This document shows, piece after piece, positions 1 to 8,673 of a stretch of 64,000 nucleotides of DNA; within the stretch, counting starts at the first letter, position 1; each line of letters opens with the position of its first letter. The notes beneath the pieces were generated by a model that saw only the letters and a list, made by a program, of their open reading frames with translations, ran no database searches and was not told the origin of the DNA. The position numbers were made by a program, and so were the translations under genes. Source of the DNA: Roseovarius sp. Lineage in GTDB: Bacteria; Pseudomonadota; Alphaproteobacteria; Rhodobacterales; Rhodobacteraceae. The stretch lies in contig JAPOTF010000161.1 in assembly GCA_026709325.1 (NCBI GenBank), positions 1 to 64,000 of the forward strand, in the 5' to 3' direction.

Positions 1-99
1 GACGCCCGCCCGTTCCGTTGGAGCCGCGGCCCGGAGGATCTCGTGGAGTCCTGGAAGCGGGGTCACCGGAGGCTCCAGGAAATGGAATTAAATGTATAA
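1..99 (+). mobile_element. C-terminal tail of a transposase (IS630-like), cut by the window start
   Basis: Frame 1 is open from the first base to a TAA at 97-99 and encodes 32 residues beginning DARPFRWSRGPEDLVESWK. The RPFxW stretch followed by a basic helix resembles the end of IS630-type transposases. Homology to HerA in another frame starts at about base 85, so the insertion-sequence end probably lies near 80-97 and the last codons may come from target DNA. The terminal inverted repeat cannot be verified because the other end is outside the window. Family assignment is from memory of the motif only. Confidence 0.4.
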
Positions 100-458
100 T
101 ACAAAGCACTAATCAATGCACGAACTTCTTTTCCCACCGGCTTCAAAATCCTGATGATATTGATCATTTTCGACGGATTATTCCTAAGCAGGCACAGAGA
201 TTGCTAGATCAGGTGACCGTGTTGGCGGCTGGGGAAGCGATTTTGTTTGGGAGCGCTTTCCATGTTCCGGCACGTGCCCAAGTGCGATTGCCTTCAAAGG
301 AGCCATGGAGTTCAACAGCCGCTCCATTTGTAGATTGGAGCAAAGACACCATTTTCCCATTATCCGAGGTCGTGGAAAGCTGGGGGATCACAACACCAGA
401 CGATCAAGAGCAGCAAGCCGATCCCCAATCTGATATTGATGACGAGATTCCATTTTAG
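85..458 (+). pseudogene. C-terminal remnant of a HerA-type DUF87 ATPase
   Basis: From about base 85 to the TAG at 456-458 the frame encodes a segment typical of the C-terminus of HerA/FtsK-fold DNA translocases. It contains IIQSTNQCTNFFSHRLQNP, a run around RLLDQVTVLAAGEAI, GSAFHVPARAQVRLP and APFVDW, then an acidic tail ending DDEIPF. The Walker A and B region is absent: upstream sequence in this frame (bases 3-84) is unrelated and low-complexity. I read this as a gene broken by the insertion sequence whose transposase ends at base 99. HerA ATPases of this kind work with nucleases, SIR2 or DUF4297 partners in phage defence as well as with NurA. Which partner this one had cannot be seen. Confidence 0.6.
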
Positions 459-538
459 ATGCGGAGAAAGCAACTCGACAATTTGTGATAAACTTGAAAA
501 CTGAACACTCAAGTGCGCTGAATATCCAGATTTGAAAA

Positions 539-615
539 TGGCGGTCCCGGCGCGATTCGAACGCGCGACCTTTCGCTTCGGAGGCGAATACTCTATCCAG
601 CTGAGCTACGGGACC
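539..615 (-). tRNA. tRNA-Arg (anticodon CCG)
   Basis: The minus strand folds as a complete tRNA. The acceptor stem GGTCCCG pairs with CGGGACC (+ 609-615 and 543-549). The D-arm holds AGCTCAGCTGGATAGAG, the anticodon arm TTCGC-CTCCGAA-GCGAA gives anticodon CCG, and the T-arm contains GTTCGAATC. Discriminator G is followed by an encoded CCA (541-539). It reads CGG codons. The 3' end faces the HerA/transposase remnants, the usual side for an integrated island. Confidence 0.95.
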
Positions 616-1033
616 GTTTGATAATCGGTGTTACCTATGTGTTACCTAGCGATTTGCAGCAAGTCATTTCCGAGATTCCGACTTTTTACAAATCTTTGAA
701 ACTAAACTCCTTTTTACTTTCTCTCATCACCCGAATTCGTGCTTGACATCCTGCTTCGGGGGGCAGCGTTCTATCCAGCTGGTTCACGGGTGCTTGCCGA
801 CTTTGGAGGCAATGAAGCAGATGGCGAAACTTGCGACATAAATTCTAATCAGTTAAATTGCCATCCGTCAGATTGCGTCTTGAATGGTATTTACAGTCCT
901 CCATCTCCCTCCAGATATCAACACGCACATCTCTGCAACTGTCAATTTCGTATAGCGCGCAAAAGTCGATATCGCAATTCAAAACCCTGCCGCGCCCATC
1001 AAACATGCGCATGGATGAATTTCCGGCGTAAAA
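616..1033. other. Intergenic stretch between tRNA-Arg and sufS
   Basis: No credible protein gene. It holds a 10-bp direct repeat GTGTTACCTA at 628-637 and 639-648 just upstream of the tRNA-Arg, and a decayed tRNA (listed separately). The rest is the 3' flank of the minus-strand suf operon. No convincing intrinsic terminator with a T-run was found. Confidence 0.6.
727..793 (-). pseudogene. Decayed tRNA-Arg (CCG-like)
   Basis: The minus strand begins GCACCCGTGAACCAGCTGGA and matches the standard tRNA-Arg(CCG) plan nearly end to end. It shows the D-loop CAGCTGGATAGA, an anticodon arm CTGCC-CCCCGAA-G-CAG with anticodon CCG, and a 3' acceptor strand CGGGTG that pairs with the first six of seven 5' bases. 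It is broken: the D-stem no longer pairs, position 33 is C instead of T, one base is missing from the 3' anticodon stem and the T-arm is truncated with no intact TTCGA loop. It lies 111 bp upstream of the intact tRNA-Arg with the same orientation and anticodon. Confidence 0.5.
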
Positions 1034-2257
1034 TCACGAAAACAGATCGTGGGCAACCTCAATTGCCTCAACCAGGGAATCGACTTCCTGCACGGTGTTG
1101 TAGAGACCAAAAGATGCGCGGCAAGTCGCGGTAATCCCAAAATGATCCATAAGCGGTCCCGCGCAATGATGTCCAGCGCGAACCGCGACCCCTCTCATGT
1201 CAAGTATGGTGGAGATGTCATGCGCGTGTGCGGCGCCATCCATTGTAAAGGAAAATATTGCCGCTTTGCTTTCGGCGGTTCCCTGCTGTCGCAACCAACT
1301 CAGGCCAGAGAGCTTTTCAATGGCATAGTCCCTGAGAACGTTTTCATGAGCGGCGACATTCTCCATGCCAATTTCCATGAGATATTCCAGTGCCGCCCCA
1401 AAACCAATGGTTTGAACAATTCCGGGAGTTCCCGCCTCAAATTTCATGGGGGGATCGTTATATGCCACCCGCTCTTTGCTGACTTCCCGAATCATGGCCC
1501 CGCCTCCAATGAACGGCCGCATTTCCGCAAGTCTGTCCCTGCTTGCAAATATGGCGCCGGACCCCGACGGACCATAAAGCTTGTGACCGGTGATCGCATA
1601 AAAATCACATCCCATTTCATCAACGTTCTGTGGCATGTGAACGGCGCCCTGACTGCCATCGACAAGCACGGGCACTCCCTTCTGGCGCGCGGCACTGCAA
1701 ATCTCCTTGACATCGACAACCGTGCCAAGAACATTTGACAATTGGGTTATGGCGACAAGTCTCGTCTTTGGCCCAATTGCATCGATTACCTTCTGGGGAT
1801 CAAGCGCGCCAGACGCATCCGTGTCAACCCATACCAGATTGACGCCCTGTCTCTCTCTGAGAAAATGCCATGGAACAATGTTTGCGTGATGCTCCATGAC
1901 ACTCAGGACAATCTCGTCACCCTCATTCATGCCGGGCATGGCCCAGGCATGGGCAACCATGTTTATTCCATGCGTTGTTCCGGAATTCAATATAATCTGG
2001 TTGGAATCGGCGACTCCGAGAAACCGCGCTATGATGCCTCGAACCGCTTCATATCTGTCGGTCGCCAGATTTGAGAGGTAGTGCAAACCGCGATGCACAT
2101 TTGCATATTCCATCGAATAGGCGGTATTTACCGCGTCAAGTACGGCCTTGGGCTTCTGCGCACTCGCCCCATTGTCCAGATAGACCAGAGGTTTGCCATT
2201 GACCTTCCGGTCCAGGATTGGAAAATCCTTCCTGATTTTGTTCACATCAAACATCAT
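1034..2257 (-). CDS. sufS: SufS group II cysteine desulfurase
   Basis: A 407-residue PLP enzyme that takes sulfur from cysteine as a persulfide for the SufBCD scaffold. The PLP-binding lysine lies in AITGHKLYGPSG (K226) and the persulfide cysteine in RAGHHCAGPLM (C365), the standard SufS/CsdA arrangement. Early signatures LDNGASAQKP and NSGTTHGIN are present. Length is normal for the family. It is the last gene of the minus-strand suf operon; its start overlaps the stop of the upstream membrane-protein gene by 4 bp, so it is probably translationally coupled. A SufE or SufU partner is not visible in the window. Confidence 0.96.
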   Translation of the reverse strand: MMFDVNKIRKDFPILDRKVNGKPLVYLDNGASAQKPKAVLDAVNTAYSMEYANVHRGLHYLSNLATDRYEAVRGIIARFLGVADSNQIILNSGTTHGINMVAHAWAMPGMNEGDEIVLSVMEHHANIVPWHFLRERQGVNLVWVDTDASGALDPQKVIDAIGPKTRLVAITQLSNVLGTVVDVKEICSAARQKGVPVLVDGSQGAVHMPQNVDEMGCDFYAITGHKLYGPSGSGAIFASRDRLAEMRPFIGGGAMIREVSKERVAYNDPPMKFEAGTPGIVQTIGFGAALEYLMEIGMENVAAHENVLRDYAIEKLSGLSWLRQQGTAESKAAIFSFTMDGAAHAHDISTILDMRGVAVRAGHHCAGPLMDHFGITATCRASFGLYNTVQEVDSLVEAIEVAHDLFS

Positions 2258-2871
2258 GCAGGAATCCCGAACAGCAATAGGAAGATGGATAGAATTACCG
2301 ATATCATGACAACAACCCCAATGAATGAAAAAAACAGCAGCGCAAGCGACTTGAAGAGATTTTCAAAGCGATTCAGCTCATTCATGTATGTAAGCAATGT
2401 TCTCGCCATTACAACGATAACGATCAGAGTCAATACAGGTGATAGAACGGGCAATATCAACCCCATGGCCATCTGAATGGCGGTAAGCAAAAATGAAACG
2501 ATTTGCAGCCATGTGACAAATATGACAACCTCACCCGAATTCGCCTCGCCACCCATGAACATCCCAACCAGGCAGATGGCGCATATGGACATAATTGCTC
2601 TGCACCATTGCATGAACGCGAATATGAAGGGAGAGTTGTATATTGACGAATGCTGAAGGATTATTTTCACTTCTTCGCCAAATGGCGTGATTAATTGAAT
2701 CAAAGACCACAGAATAATGGATATCAATATCGTTGTGATCGTCAAAATCAGCCATAAGGCCTCATTTGATACACGGGTTCGCCAATAGAGCAGCAATCGA
2801 GCCGATTTTCCCGGTTCGGAAAGAGTAAGAAGAAACAGTTTCCACACTGAAGAAACATATGGGGGAGTCAT
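2254..2871 (-). CDS. YIP1-like multi-pass membrane protein
   Basis: About 205 residues with the start taken at MTPPYVSSVW, where the ATG forms an ATGA overlap with the upstream gene; a longer in-frame start at 2931 would intrude far into that gene. Four to five hydrophobic segments are evident (around LWLILTITTILISIILWSL, ICAICLVGMFMGG, ILPVLSPVLTLIVIVVMA and ALLFFSFIGVVVMISVILS). The N-terminal part resembles YIP1-domain proteins, which sit between sufD and sufS in several alphaproteobacteria. Its role in Fe-S biogenesis is unknown and position in the operon is the only functional hint. It overlaps the sufS start by 4 bp. Confidence 0.75.
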   Translation of the reverse strand: MTPPYVSSVWKLFLLTLSEPGKSARLLLYWRTRVSNEALWLILTITTILISIILWSLIQLITPFGEEVKIILQHSSIYNSPFIFAFMQWCRAIMSICAICLVGMFMGGEANSGEVVIFVTWLQIVSFLLTAIQMAMGLILPVLSPVLTLIVIVVMARTLLTYMNELNRFENLFKSLALLFFSFIGVVVMISVILSIFLLLFGIPA

Positions 2872-3353
2872 TTGCGGTCTCCGTGCGAAACCCTGAGATT
2901 CACAATCCAAAACCACAAAAAAACGCCGCACCAGACCAGTCCAACCATATCAAGCGCTCTTCCGGGACCGATGAAGCCAGCTGTCAAACCATACAGCAGC
3001 ATGAGCGGAGAGCTTGCGAGAAACGCCCAGAACAGTGCCAGACGCGCATCATGGGCGGTTACCCGGGCCTTGATTAAAATGCATGCGGCATGGGAAATGT
3101 ACGCGATAAGGTAAAGCAGCAATGGCGCAATCAGCATCCAGCCCATGAGTGCTCCGCCTAGCAGCGGATAAATGTCGGTGTTTTCAAAATGCGCATCGCG
3201 CGCCAATCTTGGCCATTGTCCGACAAATGTGACAGCGCAGCCGGCAAAGACCATAGCCAGAACCCTGCCTTCACTTGTTTTTCTGGCCAGCATGCCGTTA
3301 AAAACCCGTCTCGGGCAAACATAGTTGGCGGCAATGTCGCTGACCACGGCCAT
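2868..3353 (-). CDS. YIP1-like small integral membrane protein
   Basis: 161 residues. The N-terminus carries YVCPRRVFNGMLARKTSEGR, resembling the amphipathic lead-in of alphaproteobacterial YIP1-type proteins. Three or four membrane segments follow (VLAMVFAGCAVTFVGQ, GGALMGWMLIAPLLLYLIAY, ALFWAFLASSPLMLLYGL, GLVWCGVFLWFWIV). The start codon immediately abuts or overlaps the sufD stop and the gene's own stop overlaps the next membrane gene. The two membrane proteins therefore look like a coupled pair inserted between sufD and sufS. They may anchor or regulate the machinery at the membrane, but this is inference only. Confidence 0.72.
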   Translation of the reverse strand: MAVVSDIAANYVCPRRVFNGMLARKTSEGRVLAMVFAGCAVTFVGQWPRLARDAHFENTDIYPLLGGALMGWMLIAPLLLYLIAYISHAACILIKARVTAHDARLALFWAFLASSPLMLLYGLTAGFIGPGRALDMVGLVWCGVFLWFWIVNLRVSHGDRK

Positions 3354-4636
3354 CAGGCGCGCCGACGCTCCAGCCAGTCTGTCAGCAGAGCATTAATTTC
3401 ACCTTTTAATCGCTCGTCTTCCACCTCGTCGACCGCTTCAGCGAGAAACGCAAGCGTCAGCAAATCCGTCGCAATTTCCAGCGGCACTCCCCTTGCGCGC
3501 AAATAGAACAGCGAATCCTCGTCTATGGCGCCGGATGTCGAACCATGCGAGCACGCAACGTCATCGGCATAGATTTCCAGTTCCGGCTTGGCGTTGAATT
3601 CACAATCATCACTTAAGAGCAGTGATTGGCTAATCTGGTAGCCATCTGTTTTTTGCGCACCTTCCCTGACAAGTATCTTGCCTTGAAACACGCCTTTTGC
3701 CCCTCCGCGCAGCACTTTCTTGAAAACCTGGCGGCTTTCGCAATTCTCCGCGTCATGCGTAATGAAAACGGTGTCGTCATGATGAAAATCTCCGTCACCA
3801 ACACAGGCGCCCGCCACATGGGCAACACCGTTCGAACCAGTCAATTCAACCACGCATTCATTGCGCGTCAAAATTCCGTTAACGGTAAGCGAAAAGGATT
3901 TAAACGAACTGTTCTCTCCCAATCTGGCAAACGTGTGCGTTGCCGCGCGCCGCTCGTGGTCGCGCCCCTGAATACGTATATGATGGAATTCGGCATTGTC
4001 TCCGACATCCACCTCGATTGTCTTGTTGAAGCGGGCGGCAGCCGGCCCGGTTTCAAGAAAAGTTAACGACGATCCCTCCTCAAGTCGAATTACATGGTTG
4101 AGGATGGCATCTGAAGTGACTGACTTGTGGACATAAATCATATGCACGGGTTTGCTGGGTCTGCCGGTGACGCATATAACCGCGCCATCCGTTGCCATGG
4201 CAGTGTTTAATGCGGCAAGCGGTCTTTTAACCGGAGCATGGCTGCCGCCTTCCAGTACTCCATAGACATTTTTCGCCCAGTGACTGTCTTTTTCCGTTAC
4301 TTTTGAGAGTCTTTCAATTGTAATCCCTTCCCCATCAAGACTGTCACTGGCATCGGAATCATATATTCCATCGACAAAAACCATTCGAATTTTTTCGATT
4401 CCGTCAAACATTGACGAATCGGATTTGTGAAGCGCGGCTTTTGGCGGTTTTGTTTGAATAAGAGTGTCGGGGCGGGTGTATTTCCAATACTCGTCACGCC
4501 TGCCTGGCAGTCCCATTTGCTGAAGACGCTCAAGCGCGGAATTGCGCGCCCTGGTGGCCCATTCTCCCCCGCCCGGTGGTTCCAGCGCTTCCAAATTCAA
4601 TATTTTTGACTGGTTGCATGCTTGCGCCTGAGCCAT
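3353..4636 (-). CDS. sufD: SufD Fe-S cluster scaffold subunit
   Basis: 427 residues of the SufB/SufD beta-helix family. SufD forms the SufBC2D complex and is needed for iron entry and cluster assembly. Seen: an N-terminal segment PGRRDEYWKYTRPDTL typical of SufD, a central right-handed beta-helix region, and the C-terminal signature ACSHGSTSGAIDEDSLFYLRARG including the conserved His and the E-E/D-LFYLRSRG motif. Its ATG overlaps the TAA of sufC by 1 bp, indicating coupling. Length is normal. Confidence 0.95.
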   Translation of the reverse strand: MAQAQACNQSKILNLEALEPPGGGEWATRARNSALERLQQMGLPGRRDEYWKYTRPDTLIQTKPPKAALHKSDSSMFDGIEKIRMVFVDGIYDSDASDSLDGEGITIERLSKVTEKDSHWAKNVYGVLEGGSHAPVKRPLAALNTAMATDGAVICVTGRPSKPVHMIYVHKSVTSDAILNHVIRLEEGSSLTFLETGPAAARFNKTIEVDVGDNAEFHHIRIQGRDHERRAATHTFARLGENSSFKSFSLTVNGILTRNECVVELTGSNGVAHVAGACVGDGDFHHDDTVFITHDAENCESRQVFKKVLRGGAKGVFQGKILVREGAQKTDGYQISQSLLLSDDCEFNAKPELEIYADDVACSHGSTSGAIDEDSLFYLRARGVPLEIATDLLTLAFLAEAVDEVEDERLKGEINALLTDWLERRRA

Positions 4637-5391
4637 TATCCAACCTCCGCAAGTATGTCTGCATAGCCGTTTTTCTCCACATCCAGCGCAAGTTCCGGAC
4701 CTCCGGATTTTACAATTCGCCCCTCAGCCATAATATGAACCACATCGGGACGGATATGATCAAGCAGCCGCTGGTAATGGGTGATTACGAGAAATGCCCG
4801 GTCGCTCTTTCGGAGTGCGTTGACACCGTCGGCAACAAGTTTCATCGCATCAATGTCCAGCCCGGAATCAGTTTCATCAAGTATGCACATTCTGGGTTCA
4901 AGGACTGCCATTTGCAGTATTTCGTTGCGTTTTTTCTCTCCACCGGAAAATCCGACGTTAACCGGACGCTTTAACAGATCTTGTTCTATTTCAAGGGTTT
5001 TTGCCTTTTCCCTGATCAACCTGAGAAATTCCGCGGCGCTCACTTCAGGCTTTTCCTGGGCCTTGCGTTGCGCATTAAGAGCCGTTCGCATGAAAGTCAT
5101 GTTGCCAACACCGGGTATTTCGACAGGATACTGAAATGCAAGAAACAACCCCGCGGCCGCGCGTTCTTCTGGCTCCATTTCCATAATGTCCAGACCGTCC
5201 AAACTCGCTGACCCTTTTGTTGCACTATATCCGTCCCGCCCGGAAAGAACGTAGCTGAGCGTCGATTTTCCAGAACCGTTTGGTCCCATGATTGCATGTA
5301 CTTCTCCAGAATCAATCGTTAGATCAACACCTTTCAGTATGGTTTTTGAATCTTCTTCAAGATCAACATGCAAATTATTGATTTTTAGCAT
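4636..5391 (-). CDS. sufC: SufC ABC-type ATPase
   Basis: 251 residues from MLKINNLHVDL. This start has GAAAGGAA about 10 bases upstream; an ATG eight codons earlier (5415) has no ribosome site. SufC is the ATPase of the SufBCD scaffold. Walker A is GPNGSGKST, the ABC signature region reads FSGGEKKRNEILQ, and Walker B with the switch region is CILDETDSGLDIDA, all in SufC-specific form. It overlaps the upstream small membrane gene by 17 bp and the sufD start by 1 bp. Confidence 0.97.
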   Translation of the reverse strand: MLKINNLHVDLEEDSKTILKGVDLTIDSGEVHAIMGPNGSGKSTLSYVLSGRDGYSATKGSASLDGLDIMEMEPEERAAAGLFLAFQYPVEIPGVGNMTFMRTALNAQRKAQEKPEVSAAEFLRLIREKAKTLEIEQDLLKRPVNVGFSGGEKKRNEILQMAVLEPRMCILDETDSGLDIDAMKLVADGVNALRKSDRAFLVITHYQRLLDHIRPDVVHIMAEGRIVKSGGPELALDVEKNGYADILAEVG

Positions 5392-5713
5392 TATAATGTA
5401 TTCCTTTCTTAACATTCATTGCTTTTATGGCTTTTCTGACCGCGGCTTCGCGCTCCATTCTGCGAATTGCCATGCCATTGGCCCTCTTCACGAGTTTCCT
5501 GTTTTCCATACGGCTCCAGATCACACCCCCGACATAAAGACCTGCCAGCACTCCAATTGCGAAAGCGGCCCCACCCGATACCCAGTTAGAGGAAATCAGA
5601 CCTGTTAAAACCGCGATCAAAGATCCTCCGAGCCCCGCGATCCGCCCGGTATCCAAATGCCCCGGATAGTCAAGTTTTGTGAGCAAATACTCTTCGGTTG
5701 CATTTCCGGTCAT
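5375..5713 (-). CDS. Small membrane protein in the suf operon, function unknown
   Basis: 112 residues from MTGNATEEYLL, preceded by GAGAGGAAATCGCA, a good ribosome site. A hydrophobic hairpin runs through IAGLGGSLIAVLTGLIS and GGAAFAIGVLAGLYVGGVIW, followed by a strongly basic tail (MENRKLVKRANG, RRMEREAAVRKAIKAM). That layout suggests two membrane helices with a cytoplasmic charged C-terminus. It lies between sufB and sufC and overlaps sufC, so it is co-expressed. I do not recognise a named family. Confidence 0.7.
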   Translation of the reverse strand: MTGNATEEYLLTKLDYPGHLDTGRIAGLGGSLIAVLTGLISSNWVSGGAAFAIGVLAGLYVGGVIWSRMENRKLVKRANGMAIRRMEREAAVRKAIKAMNVKKGIHYNAKNQ

Positions 5714-6018
5714 TGCGATTTCCTCTCGTCCGCAAATCCATTGCCAACTGTGAAGGCCGGTTGCAAGCAATATGGAATGAGTCCACGGTCAATTGCCGAA
5801 TGAATTTCTGAAACCGCCTGAAACATGCGCGCTTCTTTCAGCAACGATGCAAACCCGCCTGTTTTCGTTCCAGTCCCCCTGCCGCGGCCTTTGCCATTAG
5901 TTACTGCGGCATGAAATATCAATCTGCCTCCATTACGATTTTGCGATAGTGTCTTTTTGGCCATTCTGGAAATGACGGTTCGCGAACCGACGCAAGTCAA
6001 AACTGCAGCTATGTACAT
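5710..6018 (-). CDS. Doubtful small ORF between sufB and sufC
   Basis: A 102-residue frame whose TGA overlaps the ATG of the next gene (ATGA), which favours it being real, but it has no ribosome site and shows no family resemblance. Composition is mixed: a basic glycine-rich middle (GKGRGRGTGTKTGG) with no clear membrane segment or fold. If it is not a gene, the 400 bases between the sufB stop and the next start are untranslated spacer or the residue of a lost gene. Confidence 0.25.
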   Translation of the reverse strand: MYIAAVLTCVGSRTVISRMAKKTLSQNRNGGRLIFHAAVTNGKGRGRGTGTKTGGFASLLKEARMFQAVSEIHSAIDRGLIPYCLQPAFTVGNGFADERKSQ

Positions 6019-6115
6019 GATGTGACGTTCTCCATATGTGAAGCCGTTTCCAAATGAATTTTAAATCAGGGGAGAATTGCTTCGCTCGATACCGGAATAT
6101 TCCATCAACCCGGCA

Positions 6116-7627
6116 TTACCCAACCGATCCCTCCAGCGAAATCGCCACCAGTTGCTGCGCCTCCATGGCAAACTCCATCGGCAGCGCCTGCAGCACTTCC
6201 CGGCAAAATCCGTTTACAACAAGTGCCACGGCCTCTTCCTCATCCATGCCTCTCTGGCGACAGTAAAAGAGTTTCTCGTCGTCCACCTTGGATGTCGTGG
6301 CTTCATGCTCCACGCGCGATGAATTGTTCCTGACTTCAATATAGGGCACGGTGTGAGCACCGCATTTATCCCCTATCAGAAGTGAATCGCACTGGGTGTA
6401 ATTGCGTGATTCCCTTGCTTTGGGATGCATTGAAACCAAGCCTCTGTAAGTGTTTTGCGCCCTTCCGGCACTGATACCCTTGCTGACAATGCGGGATCTT
6501 GTGTTGTGGCCCAAATGCACCATTTTAGTACCCGTGTCGGCCTGCTGAAGATTGTTGGTGATCGCGATGGAGTAAAACTCTCCGTGACTTTCGTTTCCCC
6601 GCAAAATGCAGCTTGGATATTTCCACGTCACTGCAGATCCGGTTTCAACCTGTGTCCACATGACCCTTGACCGGTCGCCGCGGCAATCGGCGCGCTTGGT
6701 AACAAAGTTGTAAATTCCCCCTTTGCCGTTTTCATCCCCCGGATACCAGTTCTGGACTGTGGAATATTTTACCTCCGCGTCTTCAAGAGCAACGATCTCA
6801 ACAACTGCGGCATGCAGTTGAGAACTGTCGCGCTGCGGCGCGGTGCATCCTTCGAGGTAGCTTACGTAGCTGTTTTTGTCGGCGACAATAAGCGTGCGTT
6901 CAAACTGGCCGGTATTTTCCGCATTTATTCGGAAATAGGTCGAGAGTTCCATAGGACAGCGCACTCCCGGCGGCACATACACAAAGGATCCGTCGGAAAA
7001 GACGGCGGAGTTAAGCGTCGCGTAGAAATTGTCGCTGACAGGCACAACCGTGCCAAGATATTTTTTGACCAGCTCGGGATATTTATTGATGGCTTCTGAA
7101 ATCGGGCAAAATATCACGCCTGCCTTCATGAGTTCCTCTTTAAATGTCGTGCCAACACTTACACTGTCAAACACGGCATCCACCGCCACCTTGCGCCCCT
7201 CTTCACCGGCTCCCTCAACTCCGGCAAGAACCATTTGCTCCCTTAGTGGAATGCCGAGTTTTTCATAGGTTTCCAGTAGCTTGGGGTCGACGTCATCAAG
7301 CGATTTCGGTTTTTCCTCCATGCTTTTTGGTCTTGCATAGTAATACTGGTCGGAAAAATCTATCTCAGGATAATCAACCATGGCCCATTTTGGCTCTTCA
7401 AGTTTCAGCCAGCGGTCATATGCCGCAAGTCGCCATTCGGTCATCCATTCCGGCTCGCCATTTTTATCGGATATCAATCTGACAATATCGGCGGTCAGGC
7501 CTTTCGGGGAAAATTCCATTTCAATTTCAGTGTTCCAGCCGTGTTTGTAGGTACCGGCCTCGCGAACCGCTTCAACAGTATCCTGGTCCACTCCATCCTT
7601 AACCACATTGTCATCGAAGATTGTCAT
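6116..7627 (-). CDS. sufB: SufB Fe-S cluster scaffold subunit
   Basis: 503 residues, normal for alphaproteobacterial SufB. The N-terminus has [19 protein letters not shown] and the [24 protein letters not shown] block. The core holds [40 protein letters not shown] and [20 protein letters not shown]. The C-terminus has [21 protein letters not shown]. It assembles [4Fe-4S] clusters with SufC and SufD. It lies 29 bp after the cysteine desulfurase gene in the same operon and is followed by about 400 bp before the next well-supported gene. Confidence 0.97.
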   Translation of the reverse strand: MTIFDDNVVKDGVDQDTVEAVREAGTYKHGWNTEIEMEFSPKGLTADIVRLISDKNGEPEWMTEWRLAAYDRWLKLEEPKWAMVDYPEIDFSDQYYYARPKSMEEKPKSLDDVDPKLLETYEKLGIPLREQMVLAGVEGAGEEGRKVAVDAVFDSVSVGTTFKEELMKAGVIFCPISEAINKYPELVKKYLGTVVPVSDNFYATLNSAVFSDGSFVYVPPGVRCPMELSTYFRINAENTGQFERTLIVADKNSYVSYLEGCTAPQRDSSQLHAAVVEIVALEDAEVKYSTVQNWYPGDENGKGGIYNFVTKRADCRGDRSRVMWTQVETGSAVTWKYPSCILRGNESHGEFYSIAITNNLQQADTGTKMVHLGHNTRSRIVSKGISAGRAQNTYRGLVSMHPKARESRNYTQCDSLLIGDKCGAHTVPYIEVRNNSSRVEHEATTSKVDDEKLFYCRQRGMDEEEAVALVVNGFCREVLQALPMEFAMEAQQLVAISLEGSVG

Positions 7628-7656
7628 GTCAACTTTCCCATAAACTGAGTTGCTCG

Positions 7657-8673
7657 CTATGCCCTGCGGGCCTTTATTTTTTTATACTCTTTCATCCAGG
7701 CATAGGCAAATCCGCAAACTTCCTTCTCCGTTGTTCCCGGACCGAGTGAAACCCGCACGGCGCATGATGCGTCTGACTCGCTGTAGCCAATCGACTTGAG
7801 GACTCGGCTCGTCTTGACCTTTCCGCTTGAACATGCCGAGCCGGCAGAGATGGCATAGCCTGCAAGGTCCATTGCCATTACTTGCGTTTCACCTCTCCAG
7901 CCGGGAGTAATGAAGCATGATGTGTTGGGCAGTCGCGGCCCGGTCCTGCCTATGAAAATAGTGTCTTTTGCAAAATTCTCAATGGAAAGCTCCAAAATGT
8001 TTCTAATTTTTTCAACTTCGCTCCAAAGCCCATTTTTCATGTCTTCCATTGCAGCTGCAATTGCGGCGCCAAATCCCGCTATCCCAATGACATTTTCAGT
8101 TCCCGATCTGCGACCCATTTCCTGTCCACCACCTGTTGAAAGCGGAGTGACATCAAGTCCCTCGCGGACTATAAGCGCCCCCACCCCCTTGGGTCCGCCA
8201 AGTTTATGGGCGGAGCAAATTGCCATATCCGCGCCGCTTGCCTCAAATGAAAACGGCATTCTTCCAAGAGCCTGGGTAATATCAAGCAGCAGCAGTTCAT
8301 CTGTTCTTGCCGGATGTGAAATCACTCCCGTTTCAGAATTCGCCAGACCAATCGCCACAACTTCAACCGAACCTGTCTCGCCGCAATGATAATTCCATAT
8401 GGCATCGTGAGCGATATTTTCCACCGACACCCGCCGACCTGCAAGCACTCGTGCCGATTCGGTGGCGCCGGAGGTAAAAACCACTTCCGCGGGTTTGCAT
8501 CCCACACCGGCCGCAACCTGCCTTCGCGCTTTCTCAACAAGAGCCTTAACGGCTCTTCCCTCCTTGTGAACACTTGATGGGTTTCCAAGGAAATCCATTG
8601 CCCGCATCATTGATTCAGACGCCTCGGGGCGCAAAGGGGCACTCGCATTGTAATCAAGATATACGCGCGTCAA
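7657..8673 (-). CDS. iscS: IscS/NifS-type cysteine desulfurase, first gene of the suf operon
   Basis: Class V aminotransferase fold starting [15 protein letters not shown]. The PLP lysine sits in [11 protein letters not shown] (K157 from the chosen start) and the mobile-loop cysteine in [11 protein letters not shown] (C281), so it is the IscS/NifS group. At about 338 residues it is shorter than E. coli IscS; alphaproteobacterial suf-linked copies are similarly compact. No in-frame ATG precedes the conserved start. I use the TTG at 8673; an earlier TTG at 8727 is possible. The operon thus has two desulfurases, one at each end. Confidence 0.88.
   Translation of the reverse strand: MTRVYLDYNASAPLRPEASESMMRAMDFLGNPSSVHKEGRAVKALVEKARRQVAAGVGCKPAEVVFTSGATESARVLAGRRVSVENIAHDAIWNYHCGETGSVEVVAIGLANSETGVISHPARTDELLLLDITQALGRMPFSFEASGADMAICSAHKLGGPKGVGALIVREGLDVTPLSTGGGQEMGRRSGTENVIGIAGFGAAIAAAMEDMKNGLWSEVEKIRNILELSIENFAKDTIFIGRTGPRLPNTSCFITPGWRGETQVMAMDLAGYAISAGSACSSGKVKTSRVLKSIGYSESDASCAVRVSLGPGTTEKEVCGFAYAWMKEYKKIKARRA

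Noticed and set aside
739-1134. Plus-strand frame of 131 codons beside the tRNA remnant
   Set aside because: No ribosome site or homology; it crosses the tRNA remnant and the end of sufS.
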